DNA from: Asanoa siamensis | GTDB taxonomy: Bacteria > Actinomycetota > Actinomycetes > Mycobacteriales > Micromonosporaceae | NCBI RefSeq assembly: GCF_016862555.1 | Contig: NZ_BONE01000022.1 | Span: 53,075 to 117,074, forward strand | Length of the DNA stretch: 64,000 bases | Reading direction: 5' to 3' | Shown: positions 35,039 to 44,000 of the stretch, piece by piece | Layout of the letters: every line of letters begins with the position of its first letter | Numbering within the stretch: the first letter of the stretch is position 1 | Made by a program: the position numbers and the translations under genes | The notes under the pieces: model-generated | Seen by the model: only the letters and a program-made list of their open reading frames with translations | The model's database searches: none | What the model was told of the DNA's origin: nothing

Positions 35039-36307
35039 ATGGTGCTGCAGACCCTGCCCGCGGCCGTCGTCGTCATCGGCCTGATCCTCTACACGCTGCT
35101 GGCCGGAGCGGACTTCGGCGCCGGGGTGTGGCAGCTCTCCGCCGGTGGCGGTGCGCACGGCCGGCGGATCCGGGACCACTGCCACCACGCGAACGCGCCG
35201 GTCTGGGAGGCCAACCACGTCTGGCTGATCCTGGTGATCACGGTGCTCTGGACGGCGTACCCGACCGTTTTCGGGGCCGTCTTCTCGACGCTGGCGATCC
35301 CGATCTTCCTCGCGGCGCTGGGCATCATCCTGCGGGGCATGTCGTACGCCCTGCAGAACGCGGCGAACGCCCGGCAGCGGCGGTACATCGACGTGTCGTT
35401 CGCGGCCGCCTCGATCATGACGCCGTACATGCTCGGCAGCGTGATCGGCGCCATCGCGAGCGGCCACGTCCCGCCGGGCAACGCGCTCGGCGCCGAGGTG
35501 GCGAGCTGGACCGGCGGCACGTCGATCCTGGCGGGCTTCCTCGCGGTGGTGACGGGCGCGTTCCTGGCCGCGGTCTTCCTCGCGGCCGACGCGCACCGGC
35601 TGCGGGAGCCCGACCTGGTCGAGTCGTTCCGGTCGCGGGCGCTGCTCGCGGGCCTGGTGGCCGGCGGGCTCGCCGTCGGCGGCCTGTTCGTGGTGCGGGC
35701 CGACTCGCCGCGGCTCTTCGACGGGCTGACCTCGGGCTGGGGTCTCGTGCCCGTGGTGGTCAGCGGGGTCGCCGGGCTGGTCGCGATGGGCCTCGTGGTG
35801 GTGCGCCGGTTCACCGCGGCGCGGATCGCGGCGGCGCTGGCGGTGGCCGCGGTGATCGTCGGGTGGGCGGTCGCCCAGCGCCCCTACCTGCTGCCGACGA
35901 CGGTCACCATCGAGGACGCGGCGGCCAACGACACCACGCTGATCGCCCTGATCGTCTCGCTGGCCGTCGGCGCGGTCGTGCTGTTCCCGAGCCTGGCGCT
36001 GCTGTTCCGGCTCACCCTGACCGGGAGCTTCGACCCGACCACGCAGGGTCCGCCGGCGGTGCCCGGCGGGACCGTGTCGCGGGAGCGGCGCAAGCACGCG
36101 GCGCAGACGGCGATCGGCTTCCTGATCACGGGGGTCGTGCTGCTGACGATCGCGGAGCCGACGGTGGCGCACATCTTCGGGCTCATCTTCCTGCTGATCG
36201 CGATGCTGGCGGGCTTCCGGGCGGTCGGCCCGACGGAGCTCGCGGCCCGGCCGGCGGAGCCCGTCGCGGGCCGGTCGTTGCGCGACCTGCTGCGCCGTCC
36301 CTGGTAA
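35039..36307 (+). CDS. cydB: Cytochrome bd oxidase subunit II
   Basis: A 422-residue membrane protein of the CydB/AppB family. It starts with the family's region LLAGADFGAGVWQL and has NAPVWEANHVWLILVITVLWTAYP and ILRGMSYALQ-like segments. CydB pairs with CydA and stabilises the haem subunit. It lies 4 bp after cydA. At 422 residues it is longer than the typical 340-380, with extra length around residues 325-360 (a soluble loop with TTQGPPAVPGG). No cydD/cydC genes are next to it. Confidence 0.92.
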   Translation: MVLQTLPAAVVVIGLILYTLLAGADFGAGVWQLSAGGGAHGRRIRDHCHHANAPVWEANHVWLILVITVLWTAYPTVFGAVFSTLAIPIFLAALGIILRGMSYALQNAANARQRRYIDVSFAAASIMTPYMLGSVIGAIASGHVPPGNALGAEVASWTGGTSILAGFLAVVTGAFLAAVFLAADAHRLREPDLVESFRSRALLAGLVAGGLAVGGLFVVRADSPRLFDGLTSGWGLVPVVVSGVAGLVAMGLVVVRRFTAARIAAALAVAAVIVGWAVAQRPYLLPTTVTIEDAAANDTTLIALIVSLAVGAVVLFPSLALLFRLTLTGSFDPTTQGPPAVPGGTVSRERRKHAAQTAIGFLITGVVLLTIAEPTVAHIFGLIFLLIAMLAGFRAVGPTELAARPAEPVAGRSLRDLLRRPW

Positions 36308-36404
36308 CAGTTCGGATATTTCCGACTCGGGCGGTCTGTGCCTGCTCCGGAAGTCCGGCTCCCGGCAGCGAATACGCAGCTCAGGGCCTTGTAGTCTGCC
36401 CGTC

Positions 36405-36539
36405 ATGGACATTGGCAAGGAGACGCACGAGTACGAGTTCGCTCCCCTGCACAGCGACCCGTTCGCACCTGTCGTCGAACCCGCCGTCACCCCCGCCCCG
36501 GTCGAACCGGCACCGGTGAAGGAGCCTGCAACCACGTGA
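36405..36539 (+). CDS. Small acidic, proline-rich protein (44 residues)
   Basis: MDIGKETHEYEFAPLHSDPF begins this short open frame, which continues with a Val-Glu-Pro-Ala-rich tail (PAPVEPAPVKEPA). The stop TGA shares four bases with the GTG start of the next gene, exactly the coupling seen in real operons here, and the codon use keeps G or C in most third positions. That supports translation. It has no signal peptide, no membrane segment and no family I recognise. It could be a small partner or a leader peptide that couples translation of the next gene. The call as a gene is moderate. Confidence 0.5.
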   Translation: MDIGKETHEYEFAPLHSDPFAPVVEPAVTPAPVEPAPVKEPATT

Positions 36540-37159
36540 CCCGGTCGCCCTTCCAGGACCAGTTCAGCGCGGACAGACCGTCGACCTTCGTGGCCGGAAC
36601 CCTACGTGGTTACCGCCAGTGGGAGGTCACCCTCGACATGAGGCTCAAGGCGGTGACCCAGAACCACATCTGGCACTCCCCCATGCGCGCGATCTGCCGT
36701 CATCCCCAGACGGACCACACCGCCCCCCATGCCGACTGCGCCTGCGGCATCTACGCCTGCCACCGCCCCGACGACGACCAGCTCGCGGCCGACTCGGTGC
36801 TCCACCCCGGCGCCGTCGTGACCGGCGTGGTCGAGGCCTGGGGCCGGGTCGAGGTCGGCGAGCGCGGCTTCCGCGCGCAGCACAGCAAGATCGTCGCGCT
36901 GGAGTACGCGATGCCGACGCAGGCCAACCTGGTCCGGGCGTTGGGTGAGTCGCGCTACATCTTCGACGAGCGCCGGCGCACAGAGCTGCCCGACGGCCGC
37001 GTGGTGAAGACCGTGGAGCTCGTGCTCTACCTGGGCTCGCCGCGCAAGTGGGAGAACCAGCTCGCCCGCAGCTACCCGTCGGTCGAGGTGTTCGGCGACC
37101 GTTCGTCGATGGTCAAGGCGTACCCCCCGATCGACGTGAGCGGCCTGCTGCCCCGCTGA
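36536..37159 (+). CDS. Unknown protein with a Cys-His CxCGIYA motif
   Basis: A 207-residue soluble protein. The middle has a striking cluster, [20 protein letters not shown] followed by YACHR: four cysteines and four histidines within about 30 residues, suited to bind zinc or an iron cofactor. After it, residues 90-110 form a strand-rich part ([21 protein letters not shown]), then a basic region. I know similar CGIYA-type segments in actinobacterial proteins of unknown function, but no activity is established. Start GTG 36536 overlaps the stop of the 44-residue frame. The last 47 bp overlap the convergent sigma-factor gene. Confidence 0.7.
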   Translation: MTRSPFQDQFSADRPSTFVAGTLRGYRQWEVTLDMRLKAVTQNHIWHSPMRAICRHPQTDHTAPHADCACGIYACHRPDDDQLAADSVLHPGAVVTGVVEAWGRVEVGERGFRAQHSKIVALEYAMPTQANLVRALGESRYIFDERRRTELPDGRVVKTVELVLYLGSPRKWENQLARSYPSVEVFGDRSSMVKAYPPIDVSGLLPR

Positions 37160-38366
37160 CCACCTGCGCCCGGCGACGCGTGAGGAAGCGCAACTCGGCG
37201 GCGTTGTCGGTGCGGGCGATCGCCGCGTCGTAGGCGCGGGCGGCTTCCGGGTCACGGCCGAGCCGGCGGAGCAGGTCGGCCCGCACCGAGTGGTACAGGT
37301 GGTAGCGGTCCAGGTCGAGCCCGGCCACCAGGTCCAGCGCCGCCGCCGGGCCGTCGACCTCGGCCACCGCGACCGCGCGGTGCAGTGCCGCGACCGGGCT
37401 CGGGGCGATCGCCATCAGCTGGTCGTACAACGCGACGACCTGGCGCCAGTCGGTGCCGCCGGGGTCGGTGTGCACCGCGCTGATCGCGGCCTGGATCTGG
37501 TAGGGACCCGGCCGGCCGCCCGCCAGGCAGGCACGCACGACGGCCCGGCCCTCGGCGATCTGGCGGCCGTCCCAGCGGCTGCGGTCCTGGTCCCTGAGCA
37601 GCACGAGATCACCGTCGGCGTCGGTGCGCGCGGCCCGGCGGGCGTCGGTGAGCAACATCAGCGCGAGCAGGCCGGCCACCTCGGGCTCGTCCGGGAGCAG
37701 GCCGGCGAGCAGCCGGCCCAGCCGGATCGCCTCGCTGGTCAGCGGCTCGCGGGTCAGCGCGTCCCCGGACGTCGCGGTGTAGCCCTCGTTGAAGATCAGA
37801 TAGACGACCGCGAGCACCGCCCGCAGCCGCTCCGGGAGGTCGGCCGCGCTCGGCACCCGGTACGGGATGCCCGCGTCCCGGATCTTGCCCTTGGCCCGGA
37901 CCAGCCGCTGCGCCATCGTCGCCTCGGGCACGAGGAAGGCCCGCGCGATCTCCGCGGTGCTCAGCCCGCCGAGGAGGCGCAGCGTCAGCGCGATCCGCGC
38001 GGGCTTCGCCAGCGCCGGGTGGCAGCACGTGAAGATCAGCCGCAGCCGGTCGTCGCCGATCGCGTCGGGCGTCGCCGGCTCCTGGCCCGCGCCGTACAGC
38101 AGGGTGGCCTCGGCCTGGCGGGCGTCCCGCGTCGACTCGCGCCGGGCCTTGTCGATCGCGCGATTGCGGGCGGTCGTGATGATCCAGCCGGCGGGGCTGG
38201 GCGGCAGGCCGGTCTCGGGCCAGCGCAGCACCGCGGTCGCGAACGCGTCCTGGACCGCGTCCTCGGCGGTGTCGATGTCGCCGAAGACGCGGACCAGGAC
38301 AGCGACAGCGCGGCCGTACTCCGCGCGGAAGACCTGCTCGACCTCCGCCGTGGACACGACCCGCAT
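37113..38366 (-). CDS. ECF sigma factor, ECF42-like with TPR-type C-terminus
   Basis: A 417-residue sigma factor. Region 2 lies at about residues 5-75 ([26 protein letters not shown]) and region 4 at about 105-165 ([20 protein letters not shown]). Unlike ordinary ECF factors of about 180 residues it has a 250-residue C-terminal extension of helical repeats ([48 protein letters not shown]), as in the ECF42 group, which lacks a classical anti-sigma factor and is encoded with DGPF proteins. The DGPF partner gene lies 12 bp upstream on the same strand. ATG 38366 is the start. The 3' end overlaps the CxCGIYA gene by 47 bp. Confidence 0.88.
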   Translation of the reverse strand: MRVVSTAEVEQVFRAEYGRAVAVLVRVFGDIDTAEDAVQDAFATAVLRWPETGLPPSPAGWIITTARNRAIDKARRESTRDARQAEATLLYGAGQEPATPDAIGDDRLRLIFTCCHPALAKPARIALTLRLLGGLSTAEIARAFLVPEATMAQRLVRAKGKIRDAGIPYRVPSAADLPERLRAVLAVVYLIFNEGYTATSGDALTREPLTSEAIRLGRLLAGLLPDEPEVAGLLALMLLTDARRAARTDADGDLVLLRDQDRSRWDGRQIAEGRAVVRACLAGGRPGPYQIQAAISAVHTDPGGTDWRQVVALYDQLMAIAPSPVAALHRAVAVAEVDGPAAALDLVAGLDLDRYHLYHSVRADLLRRLGRDPEAARAYDAAIARTDNAAELRFLTRRRAQVVSGAAGRSRRSGGTP

Positions 38367-38378
38367 TGTGCTCCGCGG

Positions 38379-38744
38379 TCAGGGAAGGTGTGTGGCGGGA
38401 TCGCCGTGGAACGGGCGCACCTCGATGGGCAGCCGGGTCGCCTTGGCGAACTTCCGGGCCCAACGCAGGGCCTCGTCGAGGTCGTCGGCGGCGAGCACGG
38501 TCAGGCCGCCGAGATGCTCCTTGCCCTCGATGTACGGGCCGTCGGTGAGCACGAAGTCGGTGCCGTCGTGCCGGACGACCGTGGTCGCGCTCACCGGGTG
38601 CAGCCCTCCCGCGAACACCCAGGCCCCGGAGGCCCGCAACTCCTCGTTGACCGCCTCGACCTCCTTGATGATCGGCTCGAGTTCCGCCGGTGGCAGGCGG
38701 CTGCCGTCGCCGGGCTGCTGGACCGCCAACAGGTAGTGCCTCAT
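38379..38744 (-). CDS. DGPF (YCII-related) protein, partner of the ECF42-like sigma factor
   Basis: A 121-residue YCII-like protein. The signature TDGPYIEGKEHLGG is in the middle, after a first strand MRHYLLAVQQPGDG and a histidine-bearing turn; AADDLDEALRWARKF is the usual second helix. DGPF proteins occur next to ECF42 sigma genes and are likely regulated by or signal to them; their biochemistry is unsettled. ATG 38744 gives the family start; the frame open to 38777 is longer but unsupported. It is transcribed just before the sigma gene. A second such pair lies at 57.4-58.9 kb in this window. Confidence 0.85.
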   Translation of the reverse strand: MRHYLLAVQQPGDGSRLPPAELEPIIKEVEAVNEELRASGAWVFAGGLHPVSATTVVRHDGTDFVLTDGPYIEGKEHLGGLTVLAADDLDEALRWARKFAKATRLPIEVRPFHGDPATHLP

Positions 38745-38831
38745 GGTCTCGGATCCTCTCCGTATCGGGCCATTCAACAGCTACACGAAGGCACCCGGCC
38801 CGGATCGACAGCCAGGTGCGAGGATTTCGGC

Positions 38832-39206
38832 GTGACCGATCTCGCCTTGCCCACTCCGAACGGATACAGCCAGGTCGCCTCTGTGCCGCCGGGCCGCCGG
38901 CTGGTCTGGACCAGCGGCCAGGTGCCCGTCGACACCGACGGCACGGTGGCGGTGGGTGACTGGGCGGCGCAGACCCGGCAGGTCCTGCGCAACGTCGGCG
39001 CGGCGCTGGCCGCCGGCGGCGCGACCTGGGGCGACGTCTTCAAGCTGACGATCTACGTCACGGACACCGCGGAACTGCCGACCGTACGCGCGGTCCGCGA
39101 CGAGTTCGTCGACACCGCACGCCCGCCGACGAGTTCGCTGGTGCGGGTGGCGGGCCTGGTGCACCCGGACTTCCTCATCGAGATCGAGGCCGTCGCGGCC
39201 GTCTAG
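38832..39206 (+). CDS. RidA family protein
   Basis: A 124-residue RidA/YjgF-type protein, a trimer-forming enamine/imine deaminase family that removes reactive 2-aminoacrylate. Typical parts are GYSQVASVPPGRRLVWTSGQ, QVLRNVGAALAAGGATWGDVFKLTIYVTD (two pieces of the conserved core) and PPTSSLVRVAGLVHPDFLIEIEA. In the last piece the usual Arg of RS-x-V is not evident (SSLVRV has one three residues later), so activity is uncertain. GTG 38832 is the start. It diverges from the DGPF gene and converges on the DCC gene with a 21-bp gap. Confidence 0.82.
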   Translation: MTDLALPTPNGYSQVASVPPGRRLVWTSGQVPVDTDGTVAVGDWAAQTRQVLRNVGAALAAGGATWGDVFKLTIYVTDTAELPTVRAVRDEFVDTARPPTSSLVRVAGLVHPDFLIEIEAVAAV

Positions 39207-39227
39207 GTCGTCCGGCGCGGCGGTGTG

Positions 39228-39626
39228 TCAGCTCGACGGCTGGCGGTTGGCCGGGGAGTCGGTGGGGATCGCGCAGGCCGCGGTGCCGCCGGGGAGGCGG
39301 TGGCGGTTGCGGGCGACCCAGCGGTAGGCCGGCCAGGCCAGGGCCGTCACCGGGCGCAGGCCGAGCACCGCGCCCGCGAGGCGCCACGGCTGCCGGCTGG
39401 AGCGCAGCAGGTCGGCGATGGCCGCCGGGCCCGCGGTGGCGGGGCCGCCGTCGGCCGGGACCCACTGCACCGCCTCGACGCACTGCGCGCGGGTCAGGCG
39501 CAGCGCGGTCAGGTCGGCCCACTGCCACGGGACGACCGTCGCGGTGGTCGGGATCCAGCGTTCGAGGAACCGCGCGCACATGGTGCAGAACGCGCAGTCG
39601 CCGTCGTACACAAAGGTTTCGGTCAT
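39228..39626 (-). CDS. DCC-family thiol-disulfide oxidoreductase-like protein (DUF393)
   Basis: A 132-residue protein starting with the DCC signature VYDGDCAFCTMCARFLER: D-G-D-C-x-F-C at residues about 8-14, a C-x-x-C redox pair, and then DLTALRLTRAQCVEAVQWV. Family members act as thiol-disulfide exchangers; the partner is unknown. Its ATG shares a base with the stop of the HTTM gene (TGATG), so it is the last gene of a three-gene operon with two membrane proteins. This pairing of HTTM and DCC proteins suggests that the membrane partner needs redox control. Confidence 0.8.
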   Translation of the reverse strand: MTETFVYDGDCAFCTMCARFLERWIPTTATVVPWQWADLTALRLTRAQCVEAVQWVPADGGPATAGPAAIADLLRSSRQPWRLAGAVLGLRPVTALAWPAYRWVARNRHRLPGGTAACAIPTDSPANRQPSS

Positions 39627-40501
39627 CAGCCTCCGCCTATCTCCGCGGGTACCGGATCAAGACTATCCGCGGTGCGACGGCGGGTGACCGCCCGGCGCAG
39701 CCACTCGATCGGGCGCACGCGCTCCAGGGGGAGGAACGAGGTCATCGCGATCAGGTGCGGCGCGAACGAGATCGAGATGGTGGCGAACGAGAGCAGGTGG
39801 AACGAGTAGAAAAAGGCGATGGTCGCGTAGCGGTAGCGGCCCTTGAGCGCGAAGACCAGCGGGCTCAGCGCCTCGAAGGTGACCATGCCGATCTGGGCCG
39901 CGATCATCAGGTAGGGCACGCTCGCGATCAGGTCCGCGAACTCCGAGCCCCGGCGGATGAACGCGCGGGCCAGGACCGAGCCGGTCATCCAGCCGAGCCC
40001 GCCGAACCGGATCTTCGCCCAGGCCGCCAGGAAGTAGGTGGCCACGACGGCGATCTGGATCATCCGGAGCGCCCACCCGGCGGCCTCGCTCGGCGTGCGG
40101 TCGCCGTGCCGGGCCCGGCCGACGGTGGGCAGCACGGCCAGCGCGATCAGGAAGGCGAACCGGTCGTGGTCGACCTTCCCGTAGCTCATCGCGATGATCA
40201 GCCACTCGAAGTAGAGCCCGAAGACCAACCAGCCGAGCAGCCGCGGGAACCGGCCGGTCGCGGCGAGCGGGGCGAGCACGAGCAGCGCCCAGAACACCAC
40301 CGCGACGAGCGCCGTGGTCGGCTCGGGCAGGTGCAGGGTCCGGCCGATCCACAGTGGCTGGTAGAGCTCGGTCGGCACGTCGCCCCGGGTGCGCACCCAG
40401 GAGCTGTAGACCAGCAGGTCGAAGACCACGAAGAGATAGGTGAGGGTACGCAGCGCGGCCACCCGGCCGCGGGGCGCCGCCTCGAACAGCCAGGCCCTCA
40501 C
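39626..40501 (-). CDS. HTTM domain membrane protein (vitamin K carboxylase-like)
   Basis: A 291-residue protein with six to eight membrane helices, similar to the HTTM region of vitamin K-dependent gamma-carboxylase. Supporting segments: RVAALRTLTYLFVVFDLLVY, LYFEWLIIAMSYGKVDHDRFAF and VVATYFLAAWAKIRFGGLGWM. Bacterial HTTM proteins are of mostly unknown activity. I chose GTG 40501, which overlaps the upstream stop as GTGA; a GTG at 40540 in the same frame would overlap by 43 bp. Position in an operon with a single-helix protein before and a DCC thioredoxin-like protein after. Confidence 0.78.
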   Translation of the reverse strand: MRAWLFEAAPRGRVAALRTLTYLFVVFDLLVYSSWVRTRGDVPTELYQPLWIGRTLHLPEPTTALVAVVFWALLVLAPLAATGRFPRLLGWLVFGLYFEWLIIAMSYGKVDHDRFAFLIALAVLPTVGRARHGDRTPSEAAGWALRMIQIAVVATYFLAAWAKIRFGGLGWMTGSVLARAFIRRGSEFADLIASVPYLMIAAQIGMVTFEALSPLVFALKGRYRYATIAFFYSFHLLSFATISISFAPHLIAMTSFLPLERVRPIEWLRRAVTRRRTADSLDPVPAEIGGG

Positions 40502-40938
40502 GAGGCGCGTCGCCAGACCGCGCGGACGTCGTCGTGCCACCGGCCGGTCGCACTGCTGTTGTGGATCTCGTGCAGCCGGACGATCAGCGCGACCTCGTCG
40601 AGCGGCGCGGCGCCGGGGTTGAGGCCCTGGTATCCGTCGGCGATCCGGGCCAGCCGCGCCGGGTCGGCCACGTACGCGCCCTCCTGGCCCTCGATCTCGG
40701 CCCGCCGCACGCCCGCGTTGCGCTCGTTGAGCACGATCGTGCGGCCCGTGCGGTCGGTGCCCTCGACCCGGGTGTCGGGCGCGGGCTCGTTGGGGCCGTT
40801 GACGCCCGCGTACATGCTGAACGGTCCGAACGGGAACTTGTCGTCGTAGCCCCAGAGCGTGCCGGCGAGCAGCAGCACGACGCCGACGATCGTCGCGACG
40901 ACGCGCGTGGCGCGGCCGCCGGCCGTCAGCTGTGCCAT
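40498..40938 (-). CDS. Single-helix membrane protein, HTTM operon
   Basis: A 146-residue protein with one N-terminal membrane helix (VVATIVGVVLLLAGTLWGY) and a soluble domain likely outside the membrane. The start of the domain, DDKFPFGPFSMYAG, is distinctive; the same FPFGPFSMY-like phrase is common in proteins that sit beside HTTM genes. No catalytic residues are evident. ATG 40938 was chosen as the first codon before the helix. Its stop overlaps the HTTM start by 4 bp. It lies 72 bp from the ABC exporter gene end, on the same strand and upstream in transcription order of HTTM and DCC. Confidence 0.65.
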   Translation of the reverse strand: MAQLTAGGRATRVVATIVGVVLLLAGTLWGYDDKFPFGPFSMYAGVNGPNEPAPDTRVEGTDRTGRTIVLNERNAGVRRAEIEGQEGAYVADPARLARIADGYQGLNPGAAPLDEVALIVRLHEIHNSSATGRWHDDVRAVWRRAS

Positions 40939-41010
40939 CTGGACCCCCGTGTGACCGGCGGGTTCAACCCGCCGGCCATGAAGATAACCCACGTCGTTCA
41001 CACGAGGGCA

Positions 41011-44000
41011 TCAGCCGGCGAGGTGACCCCACCGTGGTGCCAGCTCGGGCCACGAGCCGGTCGCCGCGACCGTGCCCTCGACCAGGACGATCACGTGGTC
41101 GGCCTGGGCCAGGGCAGCCTGTTTCGAGGTCGACCCGATCACCGTGACCCCGGTGGCCCGCAGGGCGCGCCACAGGTCGAGCTCGGTCGTCACGTCGAGT
41201 GCGGACGAGACGTCGTCGGCGATCAGCAACTCGGTGCGTGGCGCCAGCGCCCGGGCCAACGCCAGCCGCTGGAGCTGGCCGCCGGAGAGCCGGGTGCCCT
41301 TGTGCCCGATCAGCAGGCCGAGCCCGCCACCGGCCGCCGACAGGTCGTGCGAGAGCTGGGCGACGGCCACCGCGTTCTCGGCGTCGACCTGGTGGCCGAG
41401 CTGGATGTTGTCGGCGACGGTGCCCGACAGCACCCGCGGCAGCTGGCCGACGTAGCCGACCTGGTTGGGCCGCAGGAACAGCTCCGGCTCGGTGACCAGC
41501 TCGTCGTTCCAGCGCAGCGCGCCGGTGTGGTGCACGATGCCGGCCATGGCCCGCAGCAGCGACGACTTGCCGGCGCCGACGGGACCGACGACCAGCACGA
41601 GCTGGCCGCGCGCGATCGTCAGGTCGACATCGCGGACGCCGAGCGTGCCGTCCTCGTGCACCGCGGTGAAGCCGCGTAGTCGCAACTCGCGCAGCGGCGT
41701 GCGGGGCGGCGCGACCGGCGCGGGCGCGATGCCGAGCGAGATGTCGACGCCGGGCACCTCCACCGAGTAGTCGGGTCGGCCGGCCATCGCGGCGGTGCGC
41801 CGGGTCCACACGCGGGCCGACGGAAGCTGGGCGACCAGCGAGGCCGTGGTCCAGGCGAACCAGCGGGCCGCGCCGAGCGTGGCGACCGTGACCAGGGCGG
41901 CGCCGCCGGACAGGCCGCCGCCGAGGTAGAGCGCCCAGGCGCCGATCGGCAGCAGGCCGCTGACCATCGACGGTGTCGACCGGGCCAGCACCTGGGTGGC
42001 GATCTCGCGCCGCTGCTTGTCGCTGCGGACCAGGTCGAGCCGGGCGAGGTGGGCGAGCACGGGCTCGCTGGCACCGGCGAGCTTGACGGTGCGGGCGGCG
42101 GAGAGCGAGGAGACCAACGCGGTGGCGAACGCGGCGCGGGCGGCTACCGTGCTGCGGGCGAGCCGCTCGAGCTTGCCACCGAACGCGGTCGCGACGAGGC
42201 CGGAGACCAGGATCGTGGCGAGGAAGAAGCCGGCCGGCACCAGCGACTGGGAGACCAGCGTCATCGAGACCAGCATGAACACGCAGATCGTCTGGTCGAC
42301 GAGGTGGTCGGCGAGCAGCACGACCCGCTCGGTGTCGCCGGCCTGGGCGACCACCTCGGCCGGGGTGTGCTTGGAGACCCGGCGGGGGCCGGTCTGGCCG
42401 TGCAGCAGCCGCAGGCTGATCCGCAGCATCTGCCGGACCCACCACTCCGGGTACCAGATCGAGGTGACGTACGGCATCGGCAGGTAGACCAGCAGGCCCG
42501 CGATGATGCCGATGGTCGGCCAGAGGAGGTCGCCGCTGCCGTCGACGAGGTCGGCCCAGAGGAAGGGCAGCACCGAGCCGTCGAGGCCGAGCAGGGTCAT
42601 GAAGCAGAAGATGACGAGGCCCGTGATCCCGTACCGCGGATCGTTGGTCATCAACCGCAGGATCTCGCGCAGTGTGCCGGGCCGCGCGGCCTCGACGACG
42701 GGCGGCGGATCGGCCTTGGGCGGCACGGTGACGGTGACCGCGGTCGCGGTCCCGGCCTGGCCCGCGGCCACATCCCCGGCCCGCGTCCCGGGCACGGACC
42801 CGGCACCACCCTCGGCCACCGCCGCGGACACGGAATCGGTCGGAGCGTGGGCGGCAGCCGTGGCGGCGAGCGCGAGGCCGGCCGGAGCCGCCGTCCGCGC
42901 CGCGGACGCGGGCGCGGACGTGGGGTTGGTCGGCTGCGCGGTCGGGTCCGGGGCGTCGTCGTCGGCGAGGTCCCAGTCGTCGGCGTCGCCCGGGCGGTCG
43001 GCCAGGGCGACGCCGCCCGCGGTCGCCGGGGTCGTGGCGCGGCTGCGGGCCATCAGGGCCGCGAAGCGTTCCGACTCGCGGAGCGGGCCGGCCTCGAGGA
43101 CCGCGCCGTCGGCGAGCACGATCACCTCGTCGCAGCGGCGCACGGAAGACAGGCGGTGGGCGATCACGATGCCGATGCGGTCGCGGAGGAGGCGTTGGGT
43201 GGCCTGCTGCACGCGGGCCTCGGTGACCGGGTCGAGCCGGGCCGTCGCCTCGTCGAGGATCACCACGTGTGGGTCGCGTACCAGGATCCGGGCGAACGCG
43301 ACGAGCTGCTCCTGGCCGGCCGACAGGACGTTGCCGCCCTCGCCGAGCCTGGTCTCCAGGCCCTCGGGCAGCTCGGCCACCCACGTCGACAGGCCCAGCT
43401 CGTCGAGCGCGGCCCCGGCCCGGTCGATCAGGTCGGGGTCGAAGAGCGCGACGTTCTCGGCGAGCGTGCCGGCCAGGATCTCGGTGCGTTGCGGGACGAT
43501 CGCCACCCACCGGCGCAGGCCGTCGAGGTCGATGTCGACCAGGTCGGTGTCGCCGAACCGGACCGTGCCGCGCGGCACGTCGACCGAGCGCGTCAGCACC
43601 TTGGCCAGCGTCGACTTGCCCGAGCCGGTGCGGCCGACCACGGCATAGGAGCGGCCGCGTACGAAGGAGAGGTCGACGTCGCGCAGCGCGGCCGGCCGGC
43701 CCGCGCCCTCGGCCGCCGGGTAGCGGAACGTCAGCCCGCGCACCGCGATGTCGGCGTCGGGCGGCGGGGTGCCGCCGACCGGCTCCTGCGGCGAGGCCTT
43801 CAGCAGCAGCACGCGGCCCCACGCGCCGAGCGCGTTCTGCAGCTCGGGGACCATCCGGCTCATGTGCTCGACCAGGCCCGCGAAGCCGATGACCAGCAGC
43901 CAGATCGCGGTGAGCCGGGCACCGTCGATGCGCCCGCTGGTCAGCGCCCAGACGCCGCCGACCACGGCCAGCGCGACACCGACGCGCATGACGCCGACGG

